Shown here: in pieces, positions 8,306-16,686 of the stretch
Layout: each line of letters opens with the position of its first letter
Numbering within the stretch: position 1 is the stretch's first letter
DNA from: Bacteroidota bacterium
GTDB taxonomy: Bacteria > Bacteroidota > Ignavibacteria > UBA10030 > UBA8401
Length of the DNA stretch: 43,358 nucleotides
Direction of reading: 5' to 3'
Assembly: GCA_030679145.1 (NCBI GenBank)
Contig: JAUXTU010000064.1
Span: 1 to 43,358 of the forward strand
Program-made: the position numbers and the translations under genes
Notes under the pieces: generated by a model
Database searches by the model: none
Told to the model about the DNA's origin: nothing
The model's input: only the letters and a program-made list of their open reading frames with translations

Positions 8306-8559
8306 ACAGGATCTCCTTCCTTCAATTCGTCAAGCGCATCTCCCATTTCTTTAAATAGCTCAATCGTTTCCAATGCTTCCTTTTCATCCACTTTTGTTAA
8401 CGCTACTCCTACGTGCACCAAAACGTAATCGTGAAGTCCCGCTTCCGGCAAAAATTCAATGCAAACATTTTTTTTGATCCCGCCAAAATCTACCTTCGCC
8501 ATTTTGGGATTGGAACCTTCTACAATGGATTCTATTTTGCCAGGAATTGCCAGACACAT
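8302..8559 (-). CDS. hypC: Hydrogenase maturation chaperone HypC/HupF
   Basis: 85 residues, normal for the family. The essential N-terminal Cys2 in MCLAIPGKI, the [16 protein letters not shown] strand pair and [15 protein letters not shown] are all present. HypC binds HypD and the immature large subunit and carries the iron centre between them. A clear AGGAGG Shine-Dalgarno sequence lies before the start. Only one HypC is seen for three hydrogenases, so it should serve all of them unless another copy lies outside the window. It overlaps hypD by four bases. Confidence 0.97.
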   Translation of the reverse strand: MCLAIPGKIESIVEGSNPKMAKVDFGGIKKNVCIEFLPEAGLHDYVLVHVGVALTKVDEKEALETIELFKEMGDALDELKEGDPV

Positions 8560-8579
8560 GGGAACCTCCTCTTATATGA

Positions 8580-8721
8580 AGAGATATATGGAAAACAGGC
8601 TGTCTATTATCATTCAGTGCAAAGCGAAGAATTTCGTTTTTATTTTTGGGAAAGAAAAGCAAGATTCTTCGTCGCTACGCTCCTCAGAATGACATTGATG
8701 TGAAGTTTTTCATATATCTCT
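8580..8721. repeat. Nested palindromic element filling the hypF-hypC gap
   Basis: Outer arms AGAGATATATGGAAAA (8580-8595) and TTTTTCATATATCTCT (8706-8721) pair with one mismatch. Inside lies an element with TCATTCAG...GAATGACA ends and the internal pair GCGAAGAAT / ATTCTTCGTCGC, a repeat type common in bacterial genomes. The spacer between the hypF end and hypC start consists almost entirely of this nested structure. Confidence 0.7.
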
Positions 8722-8726
8722 AGAAA

Positions 8727-8914
8727 TTATTGATTTGCAAGGTACGTTGCATAAATTTGCCCCAACGAAATTCCACCATCATTTGCCGGAATTCGCTGGT
8801 GCCAGTATGGAGTGAAACCATTTCTTCGTAACAATGTAATAGATTGTTCTAATAAAATCATGTTTTGGAAACATCCACCTGAAAGAACTATACGTGGGAT
8901 ATTATTTTTTTTTT
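8727..8914 (-). pseudogene. hypF: Out-of-frame C-terminal segment of HypF
   Basis: This segment continues the HypF protein in the next frame. After the A10 run it reads NNIPRIVLSGGCFQN and then PANDGGISLGQ, the conserved C-terminal block of the Kae1-like carbamoyltransferase domain, up to a stop at 8727. It has no start or ribosome-binding site of its own at the junction and directly abuts the hypF stop at 8902-8904. Removing one base from the run of ten A (8905-8914) would join the two parts into one protein of about 791 residues. It is needed for HypF function, so it is either reached by slippage or reflects a real mutation or a sequencing error. Confidence 0.88.
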
Positions 8915-11103
8915 GCCATCGCAACAATGTAATCGGAAAGAGTGTTGTGAAATTTTTTTGCGATCTCCGATTTTGGTATGCGCTTTTCAATATCATTCAA
9001 CATTTTTGTTATCATAGACCGCCAATCCCATTCGAACAAGCCATTGCTTTCGGTAATGATAATAGGATACGATTCCGTTGTGGAGTTATCAAGTGCTAAA
9101 AATTCTACTTCCATTGCCGATTGACCTTCAAACGAACTTTTCATTCGAACTCCAAGCAACGCAGCAACTGCATCAAATAACCTTCCGATACTGGTTGTTG
9201 TTGGGGAATTGATATTTTTTGTCAGCATTTCAACAATCATTTTTCGTTCACCGTCAAGGAATGTATTTTTGACCTCAATCGAATGCTCGAAACATTTTTC
9301 GCCAAAAAGCTCAAGTAAAATTCCTGCTGCACAACGCCGTGGTTCTTTCACTGCACGTTCTCCTCCGGGAAGTTTAAACGGTCGAATCGTTCCAACACGG
9401 GATTTTTTTTCCCCTTCTATGAGAAGGCATTCTCCCCCCCATATTGTTCCATCGGTGCCATAGCCAGTTCCGTCCCAAGAAAATCCGAGTACTGTCCCGC
9501 TCAATTCATTTTCCGCCATGCAGGAAAAAACATGAGCAAAATGATGCTGAAGTGGAATGATCATTGCTTCAGGATATTGTTGTGATAGATCATTCTTCGC
9601 TATTATTGTTGAAACATAATTTGGATGAAGATCGTGAACAATTTGCGATGGAACAATACCATATAACGAATGAAAATCTTGAATTGTTTTTTTGAATGTA
9701 ACAAGTGAATCCGGTGTTTCCAAATCTCCAATATGCTGACTGACAAAAATTGTGTTGTGATGAGCAAGCGCAATACTGTTTTTCAAATGTCCGCCGACAG
9801 CGAGGATTGGTTTTTCGATGTTCATGGGAAGTTGAATAGGAAGCGGAGCATAACCTCTTGCTCGGCGCACAACCAGTTCTCTACCCTGAACAATTCGAAC
9901 GATGGAATCATCACAATACCGCTCGATAGGACGATTGTGCACCAAAAAATAATCGGCGATCGATTTCAATTTTTTCATTGCTTGATGTTCATCGGTACAA
10001 ATCGGTTCATCACTGATATTGCCGCTTGTTGCAACGAGAGGAATTCCCGTTAACGAAAGTAGAATATGATGCAATGGTGTATATGGAAGCATTGCGCCAA
10101 TGAACGGATTTTTTGGAGCGACATATTCGGATATAACTGAGGAGATTGCCGCGTCGCTTCCTGTCCGACTGCGTCGGTCAGGCGGGTGCTCCTCGCAATG
10201 ACTTTTCCTTTTAGATCTCAATAACACAATGGGAGATTCAGGAGAAAGTAGAAGTCGTTTTTCATTTTCCGATATTTCACACTCTTTTTGAAGTTCATTG
10301 AGCGAAGGAAACATAACAGCAAACGGTTTTTCTTCGCGGTATTTTCGTGTTCTCAGTTTTTGTACAACATCATCGTTTCGAGCATCGCACATCAGGTGAA
10401 ACCCACCCAGACCTTTTACCGCAACAATATGTCCGTTCAAAAGTAATCCCGCAGCCTGCAGCACAGCTTGATGATGTGTTGCTTCGCTATTACCGTTCGA
10501 ATTCCACAATTCAACATGCGGACCGCATTTTGGACATGCGTTTGGCTGTGCGTGAAATCTTCTGTCAGCCGGATGGCGATATTCCATTTCACAATCTTCA
10601 CACATCGGGAAATTCTTCATGGTTGTATTCTTCCGATCGTACGGCAACGATTGAATGATGGTAAACCGCGGACCACAATTTGTACAATTCGTAAAAGGAT
10701 AGAGATATCGCCGGTTATTCGAATTGAATATATCGTTCAAGCAGTCCGAGCACACTGCTACATCCGGCAGCACAAGAACACTTTTTTCACCATTGTCACT
10801 GCTCTCTTTTATTTCAAATTGAGTAAACCCTTTTGGATCAAGAAACGAATGTTCAAAGCTGAGGATTTTTGCTAATGGCGGTTTTTCGGAATGGATTTTT
10901 GAAATAAATGTGTGAAGTGTTTGTTGGTCCCCTTCAACTTCAATCAACACACCTTGCGATGTATTGGAGACCCAACCATTGAGCTTCATCTCGGTTGCAA
11001 GACGATATACAAACGGGCGGAATCCGACACCTTGGACTGCGCCATGAATGATGACTTTTAAACGGCACGTTTCTTCGTTTGACTTCTCAACCACTCGCAC
11101 CAT
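8902..11103 (-). CDS. hypF: Carbamoyltransferase HypF, truncated by a frameshift at A10
   Basis: 733 residues as read, against about 750 for complete HypF proteins, but missing the true C-terminus. HypF makes and transfers the carbamoyl group used for the CN ligands. Domains in order: acylphosphatase (HGAVQGVGFRPFVYRLA, about 12-100), two zinc-finger-like cysteine pairs (CSDCLNDI, NCTNCGPRFT, CEDCEMEYRHP, ACPKCGPH, about 115-200), a YrdC-like domain (about 205-390) and a Kae1-like domain (LAVGGHLKNSIALA, QHHFAHVFSCMAE, FSWDGTGYGTDG) to about 730. A foreign-looking 21-residue stretch (SHCEEHPPDRRSR..., about 301-321) is encoded by a palindromic repeat. The start overlaps the hypB end by 46 bases. 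The reading frame stops in the A10 run before the essential GGCFQN and NDGGISLGQ motifs. Confidence 0.93.
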   Translation of the reverse strand: MVRVVEKSNEETCRLKVIIHGAVQGVGFRPFVYRLATEMKLNGWVSNTSQGVLIEVEGDQQTLHTFISKIHSEKPPLAKILSFEHSFLDPKGFTQFEIKESSDNGEKSVLVLPDVAVCSDCLNDIFNSNNRRYLYPFTNCTNCGPRFTIIQSLPYDRKNTTMKNFPMCEDCEMEYRHPADRRFHAQPNACPKCGPHVELWNSNGNSEATHHQAVLQAAGLLLNGHIVAVKGLGGFHLMCDARNDDVVQKLRTRKYREEKPFAVMFPSLNELQKECEISENEKRLLLSPESPIVLLRSKRKSHCEEHPPDRRSRTGSDAAISSVISEYVAPKNPFIGAMLPYTPLHHILLSLTGIPLVATSGNISDEPICTDEHQAMKKLKSIADYFLVHNRPIERYCDDSIVRIVQGRELVVRRARGYAPLPIQLPMNIEKPILAVGGHLKNSIALAHHNTIFVSQHIGDLETPDSLVTFKKTIQDFHSLYGIVPSQIVHDLHPNYVSTIIAKNDLSQQYPEAMIIPLQHHFAHVFSCMAENELSGTVLGFSWDGTGYGTDGTIWGGECLLIEGEKKSRVGTIRPFKLPGGERAVKEPRRCAAGILLELFGEKCFEHSIEVKNTFLDGERKMIVEMLTKNINSPTTTSIGRLFDAVAALLGVRMKSSFEGQSAMEVEFLALDNSTTESYPIIITESNGLFEWDWRSMITKMLNDIEKRIPKSEIAKKFHNTLSDYIVAMAKKK
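10141..10202. repeat. Palindromic repeat inserted in frame within hypF
   Basis: On the minus strand the repeat starts GTCATTGCGAGGAGCACCC and ends GACGCGGCAATCTC. These outer parts pair, and the middle has a CTGACCGACGCAG / CTGCGTCGGTCAG-like dyad. Its translation, SHCEE...GSDAAIS, is the typical peptide of this widespread repeat type. It adds about 21 codons without breaking the frame. Confidence 0.8.
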
Positions 11104-11717
11104 TCAGGAATTCCTTTGTTCGTTGAGCACGATGTTTCAAATATTTTCAGTGCAGGATTTATTTGGAGTGCATTCTTTTTTATTACTTCCGGATCAGAAT
11201 TAACATATGGAACCAGATCAATTTTATTGATAATCAGTATCGAAGCATTGTGAAACATTCCAGGATATTTTAAGGGTTTGTCATCTCCTTCGGTCGTGCT
11301 TACAACAACGACTTTCATCGCTTCACCGAGATCATAATTTGCGGGACAGACAAGATTACCAACATTTTCGATGACAAGCAGATCAACATTTTCCAATGAA
11401 AATGCGGAAAGCGAATCCTGCACTAATTTTGCTTCAAGATGGCAGCCGCCGTTCGTGACAATTTGAACAACAGGAATATTATACTTTGCAATACGCTGCG
11501 CATCAAAATCAGTCTGCACATCTCCTTCAACAACCGCAACACGAAGCGATGTCGTTAGATATTCAAGTGTCCGCTCTAAGAGGCTTGTCTTTCCGGAACC
11601 GGGCGAACTGACAAGATTAATCACAAAGATATTATTCTTCGCAAACAGTTCACGATTACGGCGTGCTATGTCATCATTTTTTTCGAGTACTTTTCGTTCG
11701 ATGGTAACTACACTCAT
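11058..11717 (-). CDS. hypB: Hydrogenase nickel incorporation GTPase HypB
   Basis: 219 residues of the SIMIBI GTPase family. The P-loop is SSPGSGKTSLLERT, with EGDVQTDFDAQRI, the metal-binding block TNGGCHLEAK, IENVGNLVCPANYDLGE, the guanine-specificity motif INKIDLVPY, and SCSTNKGIPEWCEWL at the end. HypB uses GTP to drive nickel insertion into the large subunits with HypA. It lacks the N-terminal His-rich nickel-storage stretch and the CXXCGC motif found in some homologues, so nickel storage would have to come from elsewhere, perhaps the His-rich permease. It overlaps hypA by four bases and hypF by 46. Confidence 0.96.
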   Translation of the reverse strand: MSVVTIERKVLEKNDDIARRNRELFAKNNIFVINLVSSPGSGKTSLLERTLEYLTTSLRVAVVEGDVQTDFDAQRIAKYNIPVVQIVTNGGCHLEAKLVQDSLSAFSLENVDLLVIENVGNLVCPANYDLGEAMKVVVVSTTEGDDKPLKYPGMFHNASILIINKIDLVPYVNSDPEVIKKNALQINPALKIFETSCSTNKGIPEWCEWLRSQTKKRAV

Positions 11718-12076
11718 GATTTCACCTGTTCTATGTCTTCCAATTCAATATCTTTCACTTGCAATTCTCTTCCTGAAATTATTGACGTACTGAAACTACT
11801 GCACAATGGACACTGCGTAATGCCATCCTCGCTTACTGAGTTGCGTTTACAATCTTTGCATTCAATCACAAACGGAATACGCTCAAGTGTAAGCGTTGAC
11901 CGTTCGAGTAATGTTCCTGCCGTAATTGCTTGATAGGAAAATTCCAGAGAGTCGGGTACAACTCCGCTGAATGTCCCAACTTTCACACGCACCGATCTCA
12001 CATCGGATAGTTGCTCTTTGTCAACGTACTGATGAACGATATCAACTATACTTTCTGCGATGGATAATTCGTGCAT
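11714..12076 (-). CDS. hypA: Nickel metallochaperone HypA
   Basis: 120 residues. HypA delivers nickel to the hydrogenase large subunit. The N-terminal MHELSIAESIV provides the nickel ligand His2. The structural zinc site is formed by C73/C76 (ECKDCKR) and C89/C92 (QCPLCSS). First gene of the hypABFCDE set and overlapping hypB by four bases. A 300-base gap upstream contains a repeat and a sigma-54-like element, so transcription may start there. Confidence 0.97.
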   Translation of the reverse strand: MHELSIAESIVDIVHQYVDKEQLSDVRSVRVKVGTFSGVVPDSLEFSYQAITAGTLLERSTLTLERIPFVIECKDCKRNSVSEDGITQCPLCSSFSTSIISGRELQVKDIELEDIEQVKS

Positions 12077-12265
12077 ATTTTTTAAAGGTAATCTAAAAAA
12101 TTAATTTTTTCGCCACTCTCCAAAAGGATGCCTTTGGCATAAGACACAAAAAGACGAAGAAAATAAAAAAAATATTTGAAGTTGTTTTAAAAATATCCAA
12201 TCGTTTTGCGATAAACTGTATTTACTCAGCGTATTTTTTAAACTTAGATTTGGTTTGAAATACAG

Positions 12266-12281
12266 AGCAAAATCATAGCCA
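12266..12281 (-). promoter_or_regulatory. Possible sigma-54 promoter upstream of hypA
   Basis: Minus-strand sequence TGGCTATGATTTTGCT fits the -24/-12 pattern TGGC-N8-TTGCW with the correct spacing; it departs from consensus at the AC after TGGC. Transcription would start near 12254, giving a leader of about 180 bases before hypA. The TGGC half coincides with the end of an interspersed repeat, so a chance match is possible. Confidence 0.4.
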
Positions 12282-12340
12282 CAGATTCACAGATTAAATT
12301 TTAAAAAACTTATCTGTGAAAATCTGTGCAATCTGTGGCA
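12278..12340. repeat. GCCACAGATTCACAG inverted repeat upstream of hypA
   Basis: Left end GCCACAGATT-CACAGATT and right end AATCTGTGCAATCTGTGGC are inverted copies around an A/T-rich loop. A second copy of the family lies at 16886-16988. Confidence 0.75.
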
Positions 12341-12375
12341 TCGTTTTTCCTTTGCTGAGTAATTACGATAAACTT

Positions 12376-13080
12376 CTATAAACCTAAAAATTGAACAGCA
12401 ATTCCACACATGAGAATTGCAAAACCGCCGAGAGCATGGCTGTATTGTTCCATTCTTTTCATTGGGACAAACGAAAGACCATACAACGCGCTAAACACAA
12501 CGGCAAGCATTGTCCCAATTGTTACTATACTAAAGACAGTGCAGACAATGACTACATCGGTTAATGTTCCTTTTGCAGCCGGATACATTAATATTGGAAT
12601 TAACGGTTCACATGGACCAAAAACAAAAATTGTAAAGATAAACCAGATTCGCATTGACGCTTTATATTCAGGATGCTCATGTTTATTTTGATGTTCATGC
12701 GAGTGTAATTCCATTGCTCCATCGTGGTGAATATGAGTGTGGGTATGAGGTTTGTTTAAAATTACGCGGCGAATTCCCCACACAGTATAGAGAAGACCAA
12801 AAATAATTAAGAGCCAGCCGGCGATATTTCCCCGATACGATTCAACACCTTGTATTTGAAATATGGAATAGCCGAATGCAATTCCAACTAATCCTAAAAT
12901 AATTGTACTCCCAACGTGACCTAATCCGCAGAGAATTGTAACCCATAATGTTTTAAACTTTGACCAATTCCCTGCTTTGGACATAGCAATGAATGGAATG
13001 TAATGATCAGGACCAAAAATGGTGTGCATGAATCCGACGGATGCTGCGGTAATTAATAGGACGGATAGTTCGCTCGGCAT
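12376..13080 (-). CDS. Nickel permease-like membrane protein (UreH/NicO-like) with His-rich loop
   Basis: 234 residues with about six hydrophobic segments. The first helix carries GFMHTIFGPDHYIPF, with H19, D25 and H26 resembling the histidine/aspartate signature of nickel/cobalt transporters (H-x5-DH rather than the NiCoT H-x4-DH). A loop at about 109-140 is very rich in histidine (HTHTHIHHDG ... HSHEHQNKHEHPE), as expected for metal capture. A later helix has FGPCEPLIPILMYPA. The gene lies between a hydrogenase maturation protease and hypA, so supply of nickel to HypA/HypB is the natural reading. Substrate and direction are inferred; export or cobalt transport cannot be excluded. Confidence 0.75.
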   Translation of the reverse strand: MPSELSVLLITAASVGFMHTIFGPDHYIPFIAMSKAGNWSKFKTLWVTILCGLGHVGSTIILGLVGIAFGYSIFQIQGVESYRGNIAGWLLIIFGLLYTVWGIRRVILNKPHTHTHIHHDGAMELHSHEHQNKHEHPEYKASMRIWFIFTIFVFGPCEPLIPILMYPAAKGTLTDVVIVCTVFSIVTIGTMLAVVFSALYGLSFVPMKRMEQYSHALGGFAILMCGIAVQFLGL

Positions 13081-13117
13081 GTGAACCTTTTATGGAAAGT
13101 ACTTTTATTAATGTACT

Positions 13118-13579
13118 CTATTTGTTCTCTAAAATCTCTTTTACAATTTGAACAATCTTAGGAATTGTCTGTTCAATTTCAAGCGATAAATCGGTAACCA
13201 TTGAACGAATTTCGTGAATTGAAATGACAATAAGATAAATTTTTGGCAATGGAGCCGATAGAATGGCTGTTTCGATTAGATCGCGAAGACCAATGTCATG
13301 CGCAGAAAGCGTTCTCGGAAAATCCGAAGCAAAACGAGGTTGAATCAAACGAACTGTTCCGATAGGATGATCATCCATTGTCGCATCAATTAAAATTAGC
13401 GGATCGTATTCATGAAAAAACGAAAGGAGGTGAAAACCGCCGGTGCCGCCATCAACAAGCCGAACATGTTCGGGGAATTGTTCTTTTAATAATGCTTCAA
13501 TAGCATGAACGCCGACGCCTTCATCACCCATTAGGTAATTGCCAATACCAAGAATTAGCGTTTGCTTCGGTGTATTCAT
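13118..13579 (-). CDS. Hydrogenase maturation protease, M52 (HybD/HyaD-like)
   Basis: 153 residues from the ATG at 13579. A longer reading to 13696 would add 39 residues translated from repeat DNA, so it is rejected. The family motif GIGNYLMGDEGVG starts near residue 11. The nickel-sensing and catalytic-site ligands match E16/D62/H93 of HybD: E20, D65 (LILIDATMDD) and H94 (LSAHDIGL). M52 proteases remove the C-terminal peptide of the large subunit after nickel insertion. A HybD-like protease most likely serves the HyaB-type large subunit at 22360, but the second Hox operon (33594-39166) has no protease of its own and may also depend on it. It lies 37 bases before the nickel permease gene. Confidence 0.9.
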   Translation of the reverse strand: MNTPKQTLILGIGNYLMGDEGVGVHAIEALLKEQFPEHVRLVDGGTGGFHLLSFFHEYDPLILIDATMDDHPIGTVRLIQPRFASDFPRTLSAHDIGLRDLIETAILSAPLPKIYLIVISIHEIRSMVTDLSLEIEQTIPKIVQIVKEILENK

Positions 13580-13581
13580 TG

Positions 13582-13599
13582 GTTGGAATATATTCCAAC
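13582..13599. promoter_or_regulatory. Perfect 18-bp palindrome just upstream of the protease start
   Basis: GTTGGAATATATTCCAAC is its own reverse complement and ends two bases from the ATG at 13579, where a ribosome-binding site would be. It could be an operator or could hide the start in an mRNA hairpin. Confidence 0.45.
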
Positions 13600-13659
13600 T
13601 TTTTTCTAAATGCGAGGATTTTTTGCAGGACGGATTGTCAATCCTTCCTCCATTATTAA

Positions 13660-13700
13660 AACCTTGCGAAGGTTGTCTTTTATAAAACCTTCGCAAGGTT
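13660..13700. repeat. AACCTTGCGAAGGTT inverted repeat after the beta-helix gene
   Basis: Arms 13660-13674 and 13686-13700 are perfect 15-base reverse complements with an 11-base loop. A neighbouring small hairpin, GGATTG-T-CAATCC, lies at about 13632-13644. The element sits directly after the stop of the surface protein and may act as its transcription end. Confidence 0.7.
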
Positions 13701-13707
13701 ACTGAAT

Positions 13708-16686
13708 TTATTTCACCACTAACATTTTCTTTATGTCAATAAAATTACCTGCACTTAGTTTATAAAAATAAATCCCTGATGAAACTTGCAAAGCATTCCA
13801 CTGCACTTCCTTCCATCCCGCAGATTGTTCTTCGTTCACAAGTGTGGCAATTTCTCTTCCGAGCAGATCATATACGGCAAGTTTTACGTTTCCAGAAACT
13901 GGAAGAGCATACCGAATTGTTGTTGTTGGATTGAATGGGTTGGGATAATTTTGCGAAAGACCAAATGATGTTGGAAGATGATTTAAAATAAGTTCTCTCA
14001 CACCAGTCCATGTGCCGTCTTCATAGGCACCAATATCAGGCGTTGAAGTAGTTGGACGAACTGTACCATAATAATCCTGATACGGTGCAGTAATTACTAA
14101 CCCGCCCACAGTTGCAGTATTTACACCTGCATTTTTACAGGGACTTCCGGATACGAATATTCCAAGAGAATCATTATTCGTGGATTTAAAAAGTGGATCG
14201 CTGTTAATATTTCCTGTGCCAACAAGTCCTCCACGAATGTTGCTGTATTGAGCATTAACGGAACCTCCAGCAAATATTTTTAACTCCGTCCCTGCCGGAT
14301 TCCAAAGTATCGTATTGAGCACATTAATATTTGCATTGACATCTATACAAAGTCCCGATCCGCCAATGCCGGCAGTGTTCATAGCTATTGTATTGTTTAC
14401 CGAAGAAAGTGATGAGCTAGGGGAGTATAACCAGACACCACCGCCATAACGGCCGGCGGTATTGTACATAATGATGTTGTTGACCATTGTTACAACGGGG
14501 ATGGCGGGAATTGTCGGATCGGCATAGATGATGATACCACCCCCAAGATTTGGAACAGAATTGTGTGTGATTCGATTATTACTTAACAGAACTGTTCCGT
14601 TCGAAATACTTGCCGCCCCGCCCGAAGATCCAGCTCCGGACAATAGAATACTTGCTGAATTGGTATTCCGTATAATAATGTTGTTTCGGATAATTGAACT
14701 ATTTCCGATTAAAAGACCGGAAGATTCTACAATTTTTCCTGTCAGTACATTGTCAGAAATAACATTATTTTCGATAATGGCGAACGAAACGCCGTTGACA
14801 TCCATTGGGTCCCAAACACTGACCGAACCTGCAATCGTATCATTGACATTATTATTGTTGTTTGCCCGAATAATATTATTGGATATTCGCGCACCGCCTC
14901 CGTTAATATTAATACCGGTGCCGGTTCTCCAATACCATGTCGGGTAATAAAATGAATGTCTACGATTACCTTTGCCTCCAGTGATCGTAAATCCGGTGAC
15001 CACAGTTGTTGTATCAGTCGCTCCATCGATCGTAACAACAGACATCGAATCCGAATGGCTCGGTGCGCTTCCGTCAATAATCGTCTTTGCAATGTGTGAA
15101 GTATCTTTGTCTTGATAGAAGAGACTCGCTAAAGTAATTTTCTTTTTGATAACGAGATTCTCTTTGTATGTTCCGTCTGAAACGAGTACAACATCGCCAT
15201 TTTGTGCAGCGTTAATTCCTTTTTGAATTGTAGTTTGATCTTGCGGAACACGAATTGCATTACCACCCGGAAATGCCTGACCAGATTCCATCGCTCCAAG
15301 ATCGGGTTTGCTCCAAGAAGGATTCGGACGGGAAGAACCGGAATAATCATTTGTCGGTGCGATTATCGGTACACTGCCAAGTGATGCATATGAAACACCG
15401 GCTCCAATGCACGGACTCGTATTTGAGAGGCGATACAGTGTATCGTTCGCAACAAAGCCCGGATTAGAATCGATATCACCTGTGCCGAGAGGACCGCCTC
15501 CGATAAGATTATATGCCGTAAAGCGGCTCCCGCTCCCAAATATGTTGCCCAATGTATTATTCCACAAGATATTGTTTAACATAGAAACGGTACCAGAGCC
15601 AGTAATGCCATATCGGCTGTTATCGGCGATTGTGTTATTGACGATAGTTGCTGAAGATGACACATCGACTAAAATTCCACCTGAATTGTTGACAATAATA
15701 TTGTTTCGAATCAAGCTTTTCGCCCCCCTTTCCACAAAGATGCCATACTGTCGAAGTGCGGTGTTTCTTGCAATGTAATTACGTTCGAACACTGTGTTAC
15801 AGTCATCCCCGACCCAGCAAACAACCGAAAGATCAGTGCTGACGATATTATCTGTAAAGACATTGTTACGAATGTATGCTGTCATTCCACTTCCTCCGAC
15901 AGCAAACCCTGAGATCTGTGAAGCTGAATTCCCCTGTATTAGATTGTTCTCAACGACGGCGGTGTCTTTTTTGGATAAGTTGTTCTGCCCGACAGCATTG
16001 ATCGAAAACATACTCGAATTACCAAGGATCTTATTGTTAATAATTCTTCCACTCCCTATCATGTCAATCCCGCCGCCTCCATTTTGTGTCCCCCCGATGA
16101 TCGAGTTGTTTGAAACGACATTCGATTCAATGATAGTGTACGTCGTGGAACCCTGCACATCAATATCGTAAACACCGATACCGCCGGCCCATCCTTCGGT
16201 TGCCGGCGGAAGTATGTTGAGCGTATTGCCGGTAATGATATTATTTCGGATTGTCATTCCACCGCCATTCATTTCGATTCCGCCACACGTCAATGCAGTC
16301 GCTGATGGATTCCAATACGGATTAACGTGTTTGTTTCCTGTTCCTTTGGTAATAGTGAATCCCGTGATCACTAAGGTGGTATCCACATTCCGGATGGAGA
16401 TAACAGATCCACTGTCGGGATTTGTCGGTGCACTTCCATCAATAATCGTTTTGGAAATGTGCGACGTGTCCTTGTCGATGAAATAAAGACTACCCAAAGT
16501 GACCTTTTTGGTGATAACAAGATTCTCTTTGTATGTTCCTTCTGCTACCAACACAGTATCACCGTTGACCGCGGCATTAATCGCCAGTTGTATCTTGGCA
16601 AAATCCTGCGGGACTTTTCGAGTAGTTGCCTCTGTGAATGAAATCAACAACAGCAATAATGCAACAAACGTAGAAACGGTACGCAT
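13708..16686 (-). CDS. Type IX-secreted surface protein with two right-handed beta-helix domains
   Basis: 992 residues. A signal peptide (STFVALLLLLISFTEA) opens the protein. Two homologous halves follow: each begins VPQD...IQ..INAA.NGD.VLV..GTYKENLVI and TSHI.KTIIDGSAP (about 24-100 and 475-555), then repeated NNII/NN.I rungs of a pectate-lyase-like parallel beta-helix. The end (about 905-992) is a type IX sorting domain: SQNYPNPFNPTTTIRYALP, VYDLLGREIATLVN and a final KKMLVVK. Such proteins are exported across the outer membrane and held at the cell surface, often acting on polysaccharides; no catalytic residues can be named here. The start has a GGAGG Shine-Dalgarno sequence. Upstream lies a hybrid regulator of the kind that often senses glycans. 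Confidence 0.9.
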   Translation of the reverse strand: MRTVSTFVALLLLLISFTEATTRKVPQDFAKIQLAINAAVNGDTVLVAEGTYKENLVITKKVTLGSLYFIDKDTSHISKTIIDGSAPTNPDSGSVISIRNVDTTLVITGFTITKGTGNKHVNPYWNPSATALTCGGIEMNGGGMTIRNNIITGNTLNILPPATEGWAGGIGVYDIDVQGSTTYTIIESNVVSNNSIIGGTQNGGGGIDMIGSGRIINNKILGNSSMFSINAVGQNNLSKKDTAVVENNLIQGNSASQISGFAVGGSGMTAYIRNNVFTDNIVSTDLSVVCWVGDDCNTVFERNYIARNTALRQYGIFVERGAKSLIRNNIIVNNSGGILVDVSSSATIVNNTIADNSRYGITGSGTVSMLNNILWNNTLGNIFGSGSRFTAYNLIGGGPLGTGDIDSNPGFVANDTLYRLSNTSPCIGAGVSYASLGSVPIIAPTNDYSGSSRPNPSWSKPDLGAMESGQAFPGGNAIRVPQDQTTIQKGINAAQNGDVVLVSDGTYKENLVIKKKITLASLFYQDKDTSHIAKTIIDGSAPSHSDSMSVVTIDGATDTTTVVTGFTITGGKGNRRHSFYYPTWYWRTGTGININGGGARISNNIIRANNNNNVNDTIAGSVSVWDPMDVNGVSFAIIENNVISDNVLTGKIVESSGLLIGNSSIIRNNIIIRNTNSASILLSGAGSSGGAASISNGTVLLSNNRITHNSVPNLGGGIIIYADPTIPAIPVVTMVNNIIMYNTAGRYGGGVWLYSPSSSLSSVNNTIAMNTAGIGGSGLCIDVNANINVLNTILWNPAGTELKIFAGGSVNAQYSNIRGGLVGTGNINSDPLFKSTNNDSLGIFVSGSPCKNAGVNTATVGGLVITAPYQDYYGTVRPTTSTPDIGAYEDGTWTGVRELILNHLPTSFGLSQNYPNPFNPTTTIRYALPVSGNVKLAVYDLLGREIATLVNEEQSAGWKEVQWNALQVSSGIYFYKLSAGNFIDIKKMLVVK

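Noticed and set aside
13081-13117. Nickel/cobalt riboswitch before the permease gene
   Set aside because: The gap is only 37 bases, too short for a known aptamer, and the gene appears to be translated from the protease transcript.
13580-13696. Longer start for the M52 protease
   Set aside because: The extra 39 residues are translated from palindromic repeat DNA; the family begins at the GIGN motif, which the ATG at 13579 precedes by ten residues.
14528-14947. Plus-strand ORF of 139 codons inside the beta-helix gene
   Set aside because: It is the antisense frame of a strongly supported gene with NN-rich rungs; its composition (Ile/Pro/Leu repeats) is a shadow of those codons.
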